Of a stretch of 64,000 nucleotides of DNA, positions 32,452-44,324 are shown one piece after another. Every line of letters begins with the position of its first letter. Position 1 is the first letter of the stretch. The notes under the pieces were generated by a model. It was given only the letters and a program-made list of their open reading frames with translations, made no database searches and was not told the origin of the DNA. This stretch comes from Rhynchopus sp. YZ270_cl-10 (Eukaryota > Euglenozoa > Diplonemea > Diplonemida > Diplonemidae): contig OZ037865.1 of assembly GCA_964035575.1 (NCBI GenBank), positions 558,001 to 622,000 on the forward strand. Reading direction: 5' to 3'. Both the position numbers and the translations under genes were made by a program.

Positions 32452-33034
32452 GTGGGGGATAATCCCTGGGGGAGATGTGAGATGCAAGGGGGCATCGATA
32501 ACAATATTCTAGTTTCAGACCCAACCCATACAGTTTTGCTGCATTTGCTTGTTTTTTTTGACAAAATCACGCACTCATTTTTCACACGAGGCGCTTTTCA
32601 GGTTTTTATTTCTTTTTAGTATCTTCAAATTTTAGATTATTTATTGATAAAAAATTGTTGTAAATCTGTAGTTTGCCACCTATACGCCCCTAAGTCATTT
32701 CCACAACAGACTCGCTTAGGAGGTCCTTTCTATTTAAAGCACAAACAAAACACAAGAAAATTAAATTGATGTACCTCATACACCCAGTCACTTACAAAAA
32801 AAAAAAAAAAAAAAAACTCAGGTTTCTGTACAAAAAGAATACGGAGATGCACAAAGAAAGTAAAAAAGGCGCACAACATTTTTCACACAATGCCCTTTTT
32901 TTCGAATTAAAGAGAACAGTTAAGAAGATGAGCACCTCTTGTGCGTTTAGTCACCTTGATCCCTGTGTAATGAGCAATTCCCCAAATAATAAAAGGACAT
33001 AATTTGCAATCATCTGCGGCGAATGCTCTTGTCT

Positions 33035-36000
33035 TCACTCCAAGGCCTCGCCGAAGGGTGCTGCACTGACACTGGGTGTGTCGGCTTCGTCTCCTTCTGT
33101 CTCCACTTCAGCATCTTCATCATGGGGATCGTTGTGGACAGGAACAAATGAGTTTGATAGGCTCTGTGGAAAAGGAATTGTGGTTGTATTATAAAAAAAA
33201 CGGAGAAAACGTATTTCAAATACATTCTACTGAATGAAAGGTATTTGCCATGTCGCTACTCTCTGGTGCATGACGGCATCAGAGAAATCTGATTCGTCCG
33301 GCTTAGTTGTGCAGACGAGGAAGTTTTTCCGCGCTCCTGCTTCCCCCTGGCGAAGGAAGGGGGTCTTCGCCACACAGGGTCAGAACTGCCCTCGAAGACT
33401 GCGAGAGTGCTGACAGAATCCGGTCTTGTCGGCTTGCCTATGTTGTGACGCTCGGACCGTGGAGGCAGCGCTGGTGCAATTTTGCGCGAGTGGGGACATG
33501 CAGCTGATGTGATGTTTGTACCTTGGGTCATTGGGTGTGAACAACATCTGTACAGCGCTGGAAAAGTGCTTAGAGAGAGAAGGCGGAGTCACAGGGTCAT
33601 ACAGCATGGGTGATACAGAGTAGGAAGGTGCAGTGACAATGCGAAGAAACTCAGCCCGATGTGGCACATCCCACACACTAAAAAAATCTGGCAAGGAAGG
33701 CTACATCAAGACTATTAGAACGGTTATTTCCTCACTTTTTTTCATTTCCCAAAAGAACCCAAAAATGACATACCGGCGACGGCGTCCTCCTTGGTCCATG
33801 ATCTGTCCTCGGCGTCAACGCCCCTGCACGCATCGTTGTAATTATCGCACCCTCCCTTTCGCGTATTTTGCCTTCACGCTCACCGAGCTCTCTTTGCCAT
33901 TGGTCTAGCTCTGTTGGGGATAATTCGTCTTCAGTTCTTGGATTCTTGGAGATATCACCACGAACACGCGATTCAGAGTCGAATATGGATGCCGCTATGG
34001 TATCGAGGTGCTGCCTCTGCCCTGTCACGATCCCTAGCAGCTGGGTGTTCTCCTTGGCCGCCCTTCTTGCTGCTGCGTCCAGCCGCTGATCGATATGACC
34101 TTCCACCTGCGCCACTTCCTTCCGGTTCTCTTCTAAGCGCTCCTCCAATGCTTGCATCTTAGCATCGATGTCTTGCATCGCACTTTGCAGCATCCTCTCC
34201 ACCGTTGTCTGCACCCCCTGCGATAAAAGGTTAATTGAATGAATCAGCCCCTCCTTTTCCCTCCGCTTCGCCTCCTCTGCAGACGAAAACGAATCTGCCA
34301 CCTGAGTATTCGCTTCACGAATGAGTTTGATGGTCTCATGCTTCGACAATGTCCATCCAGGGGACGTTATTAATTGTTCCAAACTGATGATCACATCTCC
34401 TTCATGAAAGTCGTTGTCATCCGCGGTGTGGGTTTCTTGATATTGCACGCTCTTTGCTTTGATGAAGTCCGTTAGGAGGGTGATTGCGATTAACCTTTTC
34501 TCATAAAACGGAGAAATTCCGAAGGCGCGACCACAGCATCCACGGGGTTGGGTGAGTTGGTAGCTTTCTTCGTCGTCTTCGTCATCATCGCTATCGGAAC
34601 CCTTCTTACCACGACAGCACTTCATCTGTGGAAGCATAATCATCAAATCTTTCTTAATATTGTGCAATGTCCACGATCGGTCATTTGTATTGGAGGACGC
34701 AGCAGTGAACCCTGCCGCAAGAATACCGAGCACAACATTAAGAAGAATCAACCACGCCATAATCAGATACACCAATAGAAACACCGGCGTCCAGACCGGC
34801 TCAATATCTCTCATATCATAATATATCGCTAAATCCCCAGAAAACACTGTTCTGAGCAGCCACGACACGCAATCCCCTATGGAATTAAACTCCCGAAGCT
34901 GCGACCCCCAGATGATGTTCGCAACAAAAGCAAATCCTAGAGTGACAAAGATGGTGATAAGCATAAGAGAGAGAAGGTCAGCTGAGGCCAATCGGATGGT
35001 TTCTGTTACCGCATTTAACCGAGAGTTGTAACGAAGAAACTCCAACAGACGAAGCCACGTCAGCCACAACGTTGCAATAAAAAAATGCCTCCCTACCACA
35101 AACGTCCCTTCATATTCTGAGAGCTTATCATATAGGGCTACACCGTTTAAATCGTTGCTTATACTCCGAGAATTGAGCCAAAGAAAAAGGCGTAGAGTAA
35201 CACAAACTGCAAGACAAATAAGGTGAATCAAAGTAACCACCTCCCAGAACCCTACCCAAGCTGATCCGGAGCGTTGATTAACCCTGAGACTCCAAATCAC
35301 CTCATACCCCCCAAGAAGAAGGTAGACCACACACACAATGTCCACCACAAAGAGAAAGGTGTCGGTGCCTCCGTTGCTGAAGAAGAGAAGCCAGAAAGTG
35401 TTTACCATTGAAAACTGCGTTGTCTGTCCGGAAAAGGTAAATTCTAGAACGAACCGGAGGACGGCATATTCATGGCGCACGGCATTATACACAATAGACT
35501 CGAGAACCACCATACGCGTTGAGTAGTCAATCCATGAGTTGTCTCGCAAATCATTTATCACAGCTTGAACGTTTTCTCGGTAGACCGATTCATACGGGAG
35601 CTTCAGGGAGTATTGGTGGCTGTCTGATTCGTAGCTTCGCACGGTGCCGCGGGCATAGCGGAGAGGGGGGAGGTTGGTCTTCGTGCTGTCTGGAGAGAAT
35701 GGGTCAGTTGTGACTGAAGCATAGGTCGGTGTAGGGACAGAGGTGTTGGATCGAATGTAGGTATCGTCTTCTTCGGATTTGCTGAGTTTGTCGAGGCAAG
35801 TGTCTTGGATTTTTGCCCAGAGTGCATTGCTTAAGGGTGCCGCCTGAGAACTCCGTTGCGAGCAAGTCGTCGGCACAACACGGCGCTGTCGGATCATCAA
35901 GAAGTGTAGTGGATAATTCTGCCGTTCGGAGTAAACCCCAGCGGACCCGCCGCGTTTTGACATAGAGGTGAAGTGTGTCTTCAGGGTGGATTGTGCAGCA

Positions 36001-36936
36001 AAGCTGACCCCCTGTTCCGCAAGGCTTTCGGTGTACTCTGCCTGGGTCACCCAGAAGTTGGGTAATATGCCTTCTAAGTATGTGTAAAAATCGTCGGGTG
36101 ACGTGATGCCTTTGAACGTGGCGTCGTCGAAGAGGTTGTTCTTGAGGGTGGAGGTCATGTGGTAGGTCCCCTCGTCGCCTTCCTCCATGAACATCAACCC
36201 CGCAGAGGTCGTGAACATTATCAAAAAAATCAGGAAGATGACAAACCCGCGGTACGTCCGCACCCGCTTAATGTTGATCTGAAGGCACTTCACCAACGAC
36301 GTGGCAGGCGTTGTGAGGTGCATGTGGCTCGCAGGCTTCACGGGAGACTTGTTCATAAACTGCGATGTTCCATTAAGCTGCGCTGCCTCACCTCTCGGTC
36401 GAGGACGGGGACGGCTCTTCTCTGTATTGTTATTGGTGATTTTTTTTTGTAGTGTAGACAATATCCTCCCAAGGTACAAACAATGTCGAAGGATTTGTAC
36501 CTAATTGCAGGTTTCGGTGTTTTTTCCGAAATTTCAAAAAGAAAGGAAAAAAAAATTCTTGTAGTTTCCCCCCCGCCCAAGAGGTCCTTTTGTTTGTATT
36601 TCCAATATAATCCCGGCTTGTGGTGGGCCTGCTTAAATCCGGGGAAGAAAAAAAACACACCCCTTTGTTCATACCTTTGGCAAGATCGGCATAGTGGAGG
36701 GGCTCTGTTGGGAGTGGTGGTGGTGGGCTGGTCCCTGCGAGGGGTGAGGCAGTGATGGGGCTGTACTGTGGTGCATCGCTTGGTGTGCCTGGAATAGGTC
36801 GCAGGTCCCCTTCCGCCACGTAGTACGTGAGACCTTCTGAGCGTACGCTGAACATATCACCCCTCGCCTCGGTGATGACTGCCTGCTGCCATCTGCCATC
36901 CCACAGCACTTCCACTGCTTCACCACTATGGTACAT
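33035..36936 (-). CDS. PKD2: Polycystin-2-like (TRPP) cation channel with Tudor/agenet-like N-terminus; C-terminal exons uncertain
   Basis: Exon 1 (36936-36675, 87 residues) holds a Tudor/agenet-like fold: AVEVLWDGRWQQAVITEA, FSVRSEGLTYYVAEGDLRPI. It joins exon 2 (36421-33774) in phase 1 through an intron with GTATGA and ATACAG. Exon 2 has TM1 (about 146-165), a large extracellular polycystin loop with the family hallmark SWIDYSTRMVVLESIVYN, five further TM segments with S4-like RLLEFLRY, the pore FNSIGDCVSWLLRTVFSGDL (about 599-618) and S6. A cytosolic acidic stretch (DSDDDEDDEES) and a long coiled coil follow, as in animal PKD2. A GTATGT donor at 33773 leads to an exon from 33700 (PSLPDFFSVWDVPHRAEFL). 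Further joins are unresolved; the last exon is probably 33163-33035 (SNSFVPVHNDPHDEDAEVET). Polycystin-2 channels are Ca-permeable, often ciliary. Without exon 1 the protein could start at MNKSPVKP. Confidence 0.85.
36440..36476 (+). repeat. Partial family A hairpin inside the channel gene's first intron
   Basis: TTTTTTTTGTAGTGTAGACA then ATATCCTCCCAAGG. It sits 18 bp from the acceptor of the intron. Confidence 0.6.
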
Positions 36937-37637
36937 CTTCGTTGCGGTTTATTTTAAAAAAAAAAAAAAACACAAAAAAAAATTAAATTGGGACTGCACC
37001 AATGCAGGTCGTAAAATGCGATATGATGAAATGCAACCAAAATCAGGGATGCCTTTTTTTTGTGTAAAGAAAAACAAAAACAAAAACAAAAGTTCGGTAA
37101 GATGAACTAAAGCCTAAAAAGGAGGAGGGAAAAAAACCCGCCTCTCTTCTCCTGTAGTGTTGTGGTGGGGAAAGGGAGGATGAAGGGGGGGTAGCTTAGA
37201 GTAAAAATATCAGGAAAAAAACTTTTTTTTTTTTTTTTGTGAAACACAGTGGGGTTTTGGGGTGGAGGACTCTGAAAAACCGGGGGTGTGGGGGGGAGAG
37301 AGTAGCGTTCAGGGTACAAACAAAAGAGACAAAAAAAAAAAAAAGAAGAAAAAAATAAGATCCGCATCGGCGCATGGACCGATTTGTATCTTAAAAGAGG
37401 AACTCTTCGAAAAATCTGAAACAGAAAAGAACGAAAAAAAATCGCGGGGGTCCACAGTGTTCAGAGCCCTCCTTACGCGGGGATTGGGTATTGTAGGTAA
37501 CCCCCCCCTTCCTCCCCCAGGTCTACTGGTTACATAGTTGTACCGTCAATAATAGGTGAAATGTAAATAGTAGCCGTGATGTAAATAGGTCCTAATGTAA
37601 ATAGTAGACATGGGGGAAGGTTTTTTACCTATATATT

Positions 37638-37706
37638 TTTTTTTGATAAAATTGTTGTGTAGTTGCCTCGGTTTGTGTTGCCACAGTTGTGCAGTCTCCA
37701 CTTTCC
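37638..37706 (+). repeat. Family B hairpin repeat
   Basis: TTTTTTTTGATAAAATTGTT, TAGTTGCCTCGG, GTTGCCACAGTTGTGCAG. Confidence 0.75.
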
Positions 37707-38129
37707 TTTTGGTATTAGTGGGTCGCCTGCCATCAGAGAGACAGTCTTTAACTATCCAGACAATACTTTTCTTTTTGAAATTTTTTGGGGGGAAACCTGT
37801 TGTTGCACAAAATAATAATAAAAAATTGCGAGAGGGGGAAACGAAGTACACTTTTTTTTTTTTTTGAAAAAGCTTGGGATAAAATGTTGCAATTTTTTTC
37901 TTCTTTTTGCAAATCTCCACTTTTTTTGAAACAGAAACAGAATACGGGGGGGAAGAGAGGGGGAAAGTCCGTCCTTGGCTCACACCTTTTTTTGTTGTTG
38001 TTTTTTTTTGTTTTTTGTTGTTTTTCGACAAAATCGACAAAAAATATTTTGGTTGAGTCGATGATTTGCCAAACATACACTTCTCTTAAGAGAGGAGATT
38101 AGGGTCTGTACTTTTGACGTTATTTTGAA

Positions 38130-38216
38130 GTATCTTTTTTTTGATAAATTGTTGGAGTAGTGTAGTTGCCTCGGTAGTGTTGCCACAGTTGTGCAATCTC
38201 CACTGTCATTTTTTTT
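38130..38216 (+). repeat. Family B hairpin repeat
   Basis: TTTTTTGATAAATTGTTGGAG then AGTGTAGTTGCCTCGG through GTGCAATCTCCACTG, followed by T8. Confidence 0.75.
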
Positions 38217-38628
38217 TCTCTCGATACCTGCTTTTGGTGACAGGCCTATTTCTAAAAAAAAAACTATGTTTGTTTTATAGACCATCAATACCCCACTAAA
38301 TTTAATGTAAAGCGGGGTTTCTTGGTTGTGGTATAATACCTATGGATAGGATGCCATATAACAAAAAGCAGTTCCCTATATTTGGTTCTGCTTTAAAAAA
38401 AAATACACAAAAAATCAAAACAATAACAACATGAGTGGAGGAATGGGCCTCGAGTAGAGGGGTAAGAACATCTTTGAAAAATGGAACAAAATATAGATTT
38501 TTTTGTTGTTGTTGTTGTTGTTGTTGTGTCGACAATCGCCTAAGAACTCACTTGAGGCTAAAAAGGGTCGCAATGTTGGCCAAAGCCTTTGTACTACGGA
38601 AGGTATAGACGTCAGTCGTCCTGAACCC

Positions 38629-39172
38629 TTACTGGGGGGGAGCTATTAAAGTATACGTATACTTTATTCGGCGGGAATTACTGTTTAAATGGCCAAAAAA
38701 CGAAAAAGGAAAAAAAAAAAAAAATCACTGTTATTTCGGGGTTTCTTAGTGGCCGAAACCTCGCGAAAACACCACCATTGACATTTTTGGGCCAATCCCA
38801 GCCAGTGGTGGGGTCAATGTGGAAAAATGAACAATTTTTTGGTGACTTAAATTTTCACAAATCTGAACCCCATCAGGCACCAATCGTGTAAAAACTGACA
38901 CACGCGTTTTAGGTCAAAAATGCACGTTTCTCAGCTCAAAGTGAGCCCATCACAGCACGCACAGAATCCGGACCACCGAAATCAAAAAAAAAATTTTTCG
39001 ATTTTTTGTGCAAAAATTGGTGGAAATTTTTTTTAGTAAGAAAAATGTACACAAAAACCGTATACTTTATTTCACAGATTTCCACGCTCAAAATGGGTTT
39101 CCGCGCCGTATACTTTATTACCCCCGTATACTTTATTAGCACCGTATACTTTAATAGCCCCCCCCCCAGTAA
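38629..39172. mobile_element. Foldback DNA element, CTGGGGG ends between TA dinucleotides
   Basis: Left TTACTGGGGGGG, AGCTATTAAAGTATACG; right end is its inverted copy (TACTTTAATAGCCC then CCCAGTAA). Subterminal AATAAAGTATACGG words repeat on the right arm in inverted orientation (39060-39155: four copies). The terminal TA could be a 2-bp target duplication as in Tc1/mariner-pogo elements. The interior (a GACCCCAC box at about 38805 and A/T-rich DNA) encodes nothing recognised. It shares its termini with the element at 61357-61618. Confidence 0.75.
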
Positions 39173-40033
39173 GAGCACCTTTTATGAAAAAAAAAAATGT
39201 CTTTTGGGGTGGTCTCACACCTTATTTTATTTTTCACCTTTTTTACTCACCTCGACACAACTCTTTACAAAGTAAAGTATCAATGATGAAGGGTCAGGCA
39301 AAAATATAACAACAATAAAAAAAAGAGAGAAAATAATACAAACAGAGACTCGGCATTTAAAAAATAAATCAGGAAAGGTGCAGTTTTTTATTTTGTGATT
39401 GCGATGGTTTCGTTACAAAAAAAAAAAAAAGGAGGGATGTCTTTGCTTGTAAGGGTGTACTTTGTGTTGTAAAGTCGGAGCCTCTCTGAAAACAGAATTT
39501 TTTTCTCTGGGAAATACAAAAGAACCACTCGCATTTTTTTCCTTGCAAAAGTGAGGACTTTGTACATTCCAAAAAGAACTTAATTGGGTGAGATTCCGGG
39601 GGGGGAGAAACTCTGAAATAATAATTTCACGTGCGTTTTTTTTGTTTTGTTTTTTTTTTGTTTTTTTTGTATTGCATTCAAAAATTGCCCCAAGGACCTA
39701 TACCTTGTCGGGACCAGGGTCAGTACCAATACTAACTGAAGCCTTGTACTAAAGTGAATAAAAAACAAATGTGAGAGATAGTGAGACGTTTGCGCTTTTT
39801 TCCTCACATTCACATACACACGCACACGCAGGTTTTATTTTCCCTTTTTTCTTTTTAATTATACTCTGTTGATTTTAGTGCAGCTTCCATTCGGACAAAA
39901 AATCTTCACTATTTTTTTGATACAGAATACAATACAAAATAGACGCATACTCTTGCTTTTGCTACTTTGAATCAATTTTTTTTTATATTCGCGAAGCAGA
40001 CGCCTTTGTTCAAATACACTCCCTTTTTTCTTT

Positions 40034-40090
40034 TTCGAAAACTTGATAGTATTAGTGCAGACACCCGAGGATGAGCTCCACTATACCTTC
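40034..40090 (+). repeat. Family A hairpin repeat
   Basis: TTCGAAAACTTGATAGTATT then AGTGCAGACACCCGAGGATG and AGCTCCACTATACC. Confidence 0.75.
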
Positions 40091-40429
40091 TTTAGTTTCG
40101 TCAATATTCCAAGAACCACTTGAAAAGGAACTTAGAATCTGCATTTTTTAAAAATATATGACAACAATTGTCACAACAAAATTGACCACAGGTGGAAATA
40201 ATATCATCATTCAATATTGACCCAAACGCAAAAAATCTTTTGAGCCACAGGACAATAGCCATGTCATGTAATCAAGGAAAATAGAGGGGGATTTTTTTTT
40301 CTCTCACTGTAAACTACTAATGTAGCTTTTTTAGGTAACAATGGGGGGAATAATAACTAGGGTGCAAGATCGATCGGGGGGGATGGAAAGAACGTATTGT
40401 TTTGGTTTGTTTGTTTGTTTGTTTTTTTT

Positions 40430-40485
40430 TTTTGGAAAATGCAGTTAGTGTAAACACCCGAGGATGTGCTCCACTATACATCGGT
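40430..40485 (+). repeat. Family A hairpin repeat
   Basis: Poly-T, GGAAAATGCAGTT, AGTGTAAACACCCGAGGATG, TGCTCCACTATAC. Confidence 0.75.
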
Positions 40486-40557
40486 TTTGTTTTGTATTTC
40501 ATTTACATGGTTTACCAAAGATCGTAGTACGAAATGATCTCTTCCAGACTGACCTCG

Positions 40558-40600
40558 ATTTGATAAATTATTGGATCAGTGTAGTTGCCTCGGTTGCCAC
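40558..40600 (+). repeat. Partial family B repeat
   Basis: TTTGATAAATTATTGGATCA, GTGTAGTTGCCTCGGTTGCC; the 3' half is missing. Confidence 0.65.
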
Positions 40601-41574
40601 ACCACCGAAAACGCCTCTGATGTCTCCATTATTTTGTCCGAAGAATTCAGCGTGCCGTATGTATGACGTTTATTGTACAGATTCCTTCTCCTCAGACGAG
40701 GTTCGCGCCTTATAGGACCGGCAGTGCCGATCATTCACCGCACCATCCACAGCATACACAGCTGCTACAGCCTCTTCAGCCCCACAGCATCCACAGATTT
40801 TAGGTCTCCTAGGGAAGATTTTTCTGCTTCTTGACGGTGTCGTGATGTTTCTTTGTCTTCGTTAATTTAAGACCTTAGGCAAACCATGTTATAAGACTTT
40901 CAAACAGCACAAGAAATAGGGGAGAGGTTTTCCCCCCCCTTTTCCCATTCTGTTTTTTTTACACAAAGAGACTTCACAACGCAGTACCAACAGCCTGCCC
41001 CTTGGGTTTTTGTTCCTCCCTCCCCCCATTGGAGGGACTGGAGGAGGGCTCGGGGTGGTGAGTGGAGCACACTTGAATTTCATTTATTTTTTGTTTTTTT
41101 TGTTTTTTTTTTTTTGCTTTTTTTTTTTTAGTGCCGAAACGCTCGCGGGGAACGCTTCATCACTGGATGTCTTTTAAATTGTTTTAGAGACAGGGGGTTG
41201 TGTGGGAGAGGGGGTGTGTACGTAAGGGAAACGACACAGCTTGCTTTTGCGTATCTTTGGAAACCAACCCCCTTCAGAGGGGGGGGACAAAAAACGCGCT
41301 TTTTTTTTTTGAAGAAGTTGTTGAGAACCCGTTGTTTCGGTACAAAAGATAAAAGGGGGGAGGAAACGTTTGGGTTTGTTTTGGTGGTTGTATTTGAGGG
41401 GAGGGAAAAAAAGACACACAGAGTAAAAAAACGAAGAGAATTGTTTCAGAGAACGTAAAGAGCTCCCCCCCTTTATTGTGAATAAGTGTGGTATTTTCCC
41501 TTTTCAACCTATCCATCCCTGGGGGGTTAACCTTATGGTCTGCTCTTAAAAAAGAAAAGAGAGAAGTTTGGTGA

Positions 41575-41720
41575 TATACCACCTGATTTTTACCCCGCGT
41601 ATAGGCGCGTAAAGGCCCGTACAGGCCCGTATAGGCCAAACCCCACCCATTTTCCCCAGCCTTTACGCGCCTTTACGCGCTATACGCGCCTATACGCGGG
41701 GTAAAAATCAGGTGGATATA
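41575..41720. mobile_element. 146-bp foldback (MITE-like)
   Basis: Near-perfect inverted arms CCACCTGATTTTTACCCCGC with GCGTATAGGC and GCGTAAAGGC-type words repeated on both sides. Flanked by ATATA on both sides, a possible target duplication. Confidence 0.75.
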
Positions 41721-42114
41721 GGTCTAAGCCGCTCTGTGCCTAGTTACCAAAAAAAGACACCCGAAAAAGAAAAAAAAAAAATGAATAGCTAGCGTAATGC
41801 AAGCAGACGAAAGTGACAGAAATAGTCCTGGCCACAATCGACACATAGATAATCACAAAGTGAAGTTTTACTGAATGATCATGGAAAAGTGAGGGGGGGT
41901 GGGGGGGGAAACACACAATAGGAGGAGCGCCAGGGGAAAAAAAAAAGGATTTGAGCAGAGTCCTAGCTTGCCTGGGTCAGTGGGTCAAGCTGACCCAAGT
42001 GCCTGGGTCGCGACCCACGAAAAAAAAAAAAAAAAGGGAATTAATTAATTTGGAAATTGGGAAATTCTGATTTTTTCCCCTCTTTGGGGGGCCCACCACC
42101 TTTTCTGGGGTAAG

Positions 42115-42300
42115 AAAAAAATATCGACAAAAAAATCCGGCGCCGTCCAGGGCTGGACCCAATTTTTTTTGCCTGCGGCGCCATTTTTCCTTTTTTGCTC
42201 CGCAAAAAAGGGTTCGTAGAGTGACTCTGTGGTGTAAAAAGCTACATTTTTACACCGTACCCTAATTTTTTTCGCCTGCGGCGCCATTTTATATATTTTG
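42115..42300 (+). repeat. GCGGCGCC-box repeat, copy 2
   Basis: The same block order as 1145-1330, with GTCCAGGGCTGGACCC before the first box. Confidence 0.65.
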
Positions 42301-42865
42301 TGTTGGGTGATCTATGAACGGGGAGTGATTTTTATGGTTATAGTAGCGTTCCACTTAACGTTGTGAGCAACTCACTAGTCGTAGTGGCCAAAATTTGTAT
42401 CAGTCAAGAACTTGTCCATTTTTCTGAAATGACCCCACCACAGTGAGGGTAGAGCTCGGAAAACCCAAAAAAGCCAAGACAAGCCCCAAGGCCCAAAACC
42501 TCTGCTGACCCAAAAAAAAAATTCTGACCCAGATTTGGCATTTTTTTCCAAAACCAAGCTAGGACCCTGATTTGAGTACAAAAAAAAAAAAAAAAATGCA
42601 GTGTTTCAGTTAAAACCGGCATATATGAAGGGGTGTTTGGGTAGTGTTTGTTGGGGTCTTGTAGACTCCTCAAATATGCCGCTAGCGTGAAAAGCAGGGA
42701 AATAGCTTGGGTACTTTTGCTGGTTTCAAAACCAGAACGAGCTGGTTTACTGGTTTGGGGAAAAATAAAAAAAAAAAGTCGGATTCGGGATTCAGTTTTT
42801 CGTCGCCCCCCGCACCACTTTCCCACTCACAGAAGAAAGCCTCACACGTAAGCGAACCCCTAAAA

Positions 42866-42975
42866 AGGGTTCATTAAGTGACTCTGTGGTGTAAAAAGCT
42901 GCATGTTTTGCACTATACCCTAATTTTTTTTCGCCTGCGGCGCCACATGTTATTTTTTTGCTCCGCAAAAAAATA
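42866..42975 (+). repeat. GCGGCGCC-box repeat, partial copy 3
   Basis: Starts at AAAAAGGGTTCATT, shares GTGACTCTGTGGTGTAAAAA with copy 2 and one GCCTGCGGCGCC box. Confidence 0.65.
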
Positions 42976-44125
42976 GAGTTTACAATGTCTTAGGGAACCC
43001 CCTTGCATTTTGCAGCCACAAATGCAACTTGACCAAAGCTGCAAAAAGTTGACCGTTTTTTCAAAATGACCCACCGTTGCAACAGCCCCTGCTTCTGGAA
43101 GACGTATTGACTTTGTACGGTTAGTGGAACGAAAGGTGCAAGACCAAGCTCCGTTAACACAGGGTTATATTCTATTTTCTTTGTTGTCTCGCAAAATTTA
43201 CCCTTTGCCTCTCCACTCTGTGGTTGGCAGGGAGGCGCGCGCGAAGCGCGCGATGACCGCTTTCAACCGGGGAAAATTTTTTTCTAAACCAGCAAACCAG
43301 CAACATTTGAAAAGTGCACCTTTCAAGCTACTACCCTGGTGAAAAGAATGACAAAAAAAAAAAAAATTGACTTGAAATACAAAGCCCTCTCGTGAACAGT
43401 GTACCAATAACAAAACAAAGAAACAAAAAAAAAAAAAAAAACAAAAAATATGAAGTTGACAGCGCAAAACAGCCTCTCAAAAGAGACAGCACGCACCCTA
43501 CCTTTTCCCAGCTATCTAACCCTCGAGGTGTTGCGCTTTAAAAATTGAAAAAGACGAACGGAACGATTTTTTTTTTGGTAGCTACTAACTTTTCTTTTGC
43601 CTCTCTCTTTATGCTTTGAATAATGCCGTGTGTAAGAACACGCCGTTGGAATAACAAAAACCAACTCCTGTTTGTCAAAATAATACAGGACTTTTTTTGT
43701 ACACATGAATAGAACCAATGTCTCCCTAATCCGAGCATTGATGACGCCTTGTACACACACTCTTCACCCTCCTTTCCCCCCATTTTTTTGATTGCTTTCA
43801 AGAAGCTCTCTCTAATTTCCAATAAAACGATAACATCAATGCTAGGTAGACAAACTTGGTCTGATTCCAGTGTACTTCCCCCCCTCCCGCCCCCTCCTCC
43901 CCGTCACTCTCTCTCTCTCTCTCAAAAAAAAAGACCCCAATCTGTAAGTATCTGCTCCCAATAGTCTCGTAAAGGGCATTTCACTACAAAAAAAAAGGGG
44001 CAAGGCAAGGATGTGGGTGGGAGAAAAAAAAAATTCCCTCCCTTTTTGTTTTGAAATGGTGATATAGGCAGTTGGTGTCGACATTGGGTGTCACTACTTT
44101 TTTGTTTTGTTTTTGGTTTGTTTTG

Positions 44126-44178
44126 TTGGAAAACTTGGTAGTATTAGTGTAGACACTCGAAGATGGAGCTCTACTATT
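44126..44178 (+). repeat. Family A hairpin repeat
   Basis: GGAAAACTTGGTAGTATT, AGTGTAGACACTCGAAGATG, GAGCTCTACTATTTT. Confidence 0.7.
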
Positions 44179-44324
44179 TTGTTTGTTTTTGTGAACAAAT
44201 CAAATCTGGTATGTGTGTGTGGAGGGTTCTTTGTAGAACCCAAAAAATAACCCAAAAAGAAGAAAAAAATGGAGAAATGGTACGAGTATGCTTAAAAAAA
44301 GAAATGGTCAGCATCAGAATTTTT

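Larger units (their letters stand above)
28991..33034. other. Large repeat-rich intergenic region
   Basis: Holds a family D remnant (29175-29225), the two expanded family A foldbacks listed separately, a 31400-31480 GACCCCAC-box copy, a palindromic element (32365-32451) and family D (32924-32960). 31560-31960 has higher GC and an acceptor-like TTCTGCAG on the minus strand (about 31938), so an exon of an unknown gene is possible there but not shown. Confidence 0.5.
36937..38628. other. Intergenic, T/A tracts and two family B repeats
   Basis: Long A and T runs; a family D fragment at 37092-37115; family B at 37638-37706 and 38130-38216; a (TTG)n tract at 38506-38527. No gene seen from here to the right end. 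Confidence 0.6.
39173..41574. other. Intergenic, low complexity with family A and B repeats
   Basis: Family A at 40034-40090 and 40430-40485, partial family B at 40558-40600. 40600-40800 is GC-richer with CACAGC words but no coherent reading frame. No gene supported. Confidence 0.5.
41721..44125. other. Repeat-rich, no gene
   Basis: Contains GCGGCGCC repeats (42115-42300, 42866-42975), the second copy of the GACCCCAC repeat (42357-42475), a CGCGCGC-GAAG-CGCGCG hairpin (43236-43253) and a divergent family C copy (43450-43540, ACCT / AGGT stem). Confidence 0.55.
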
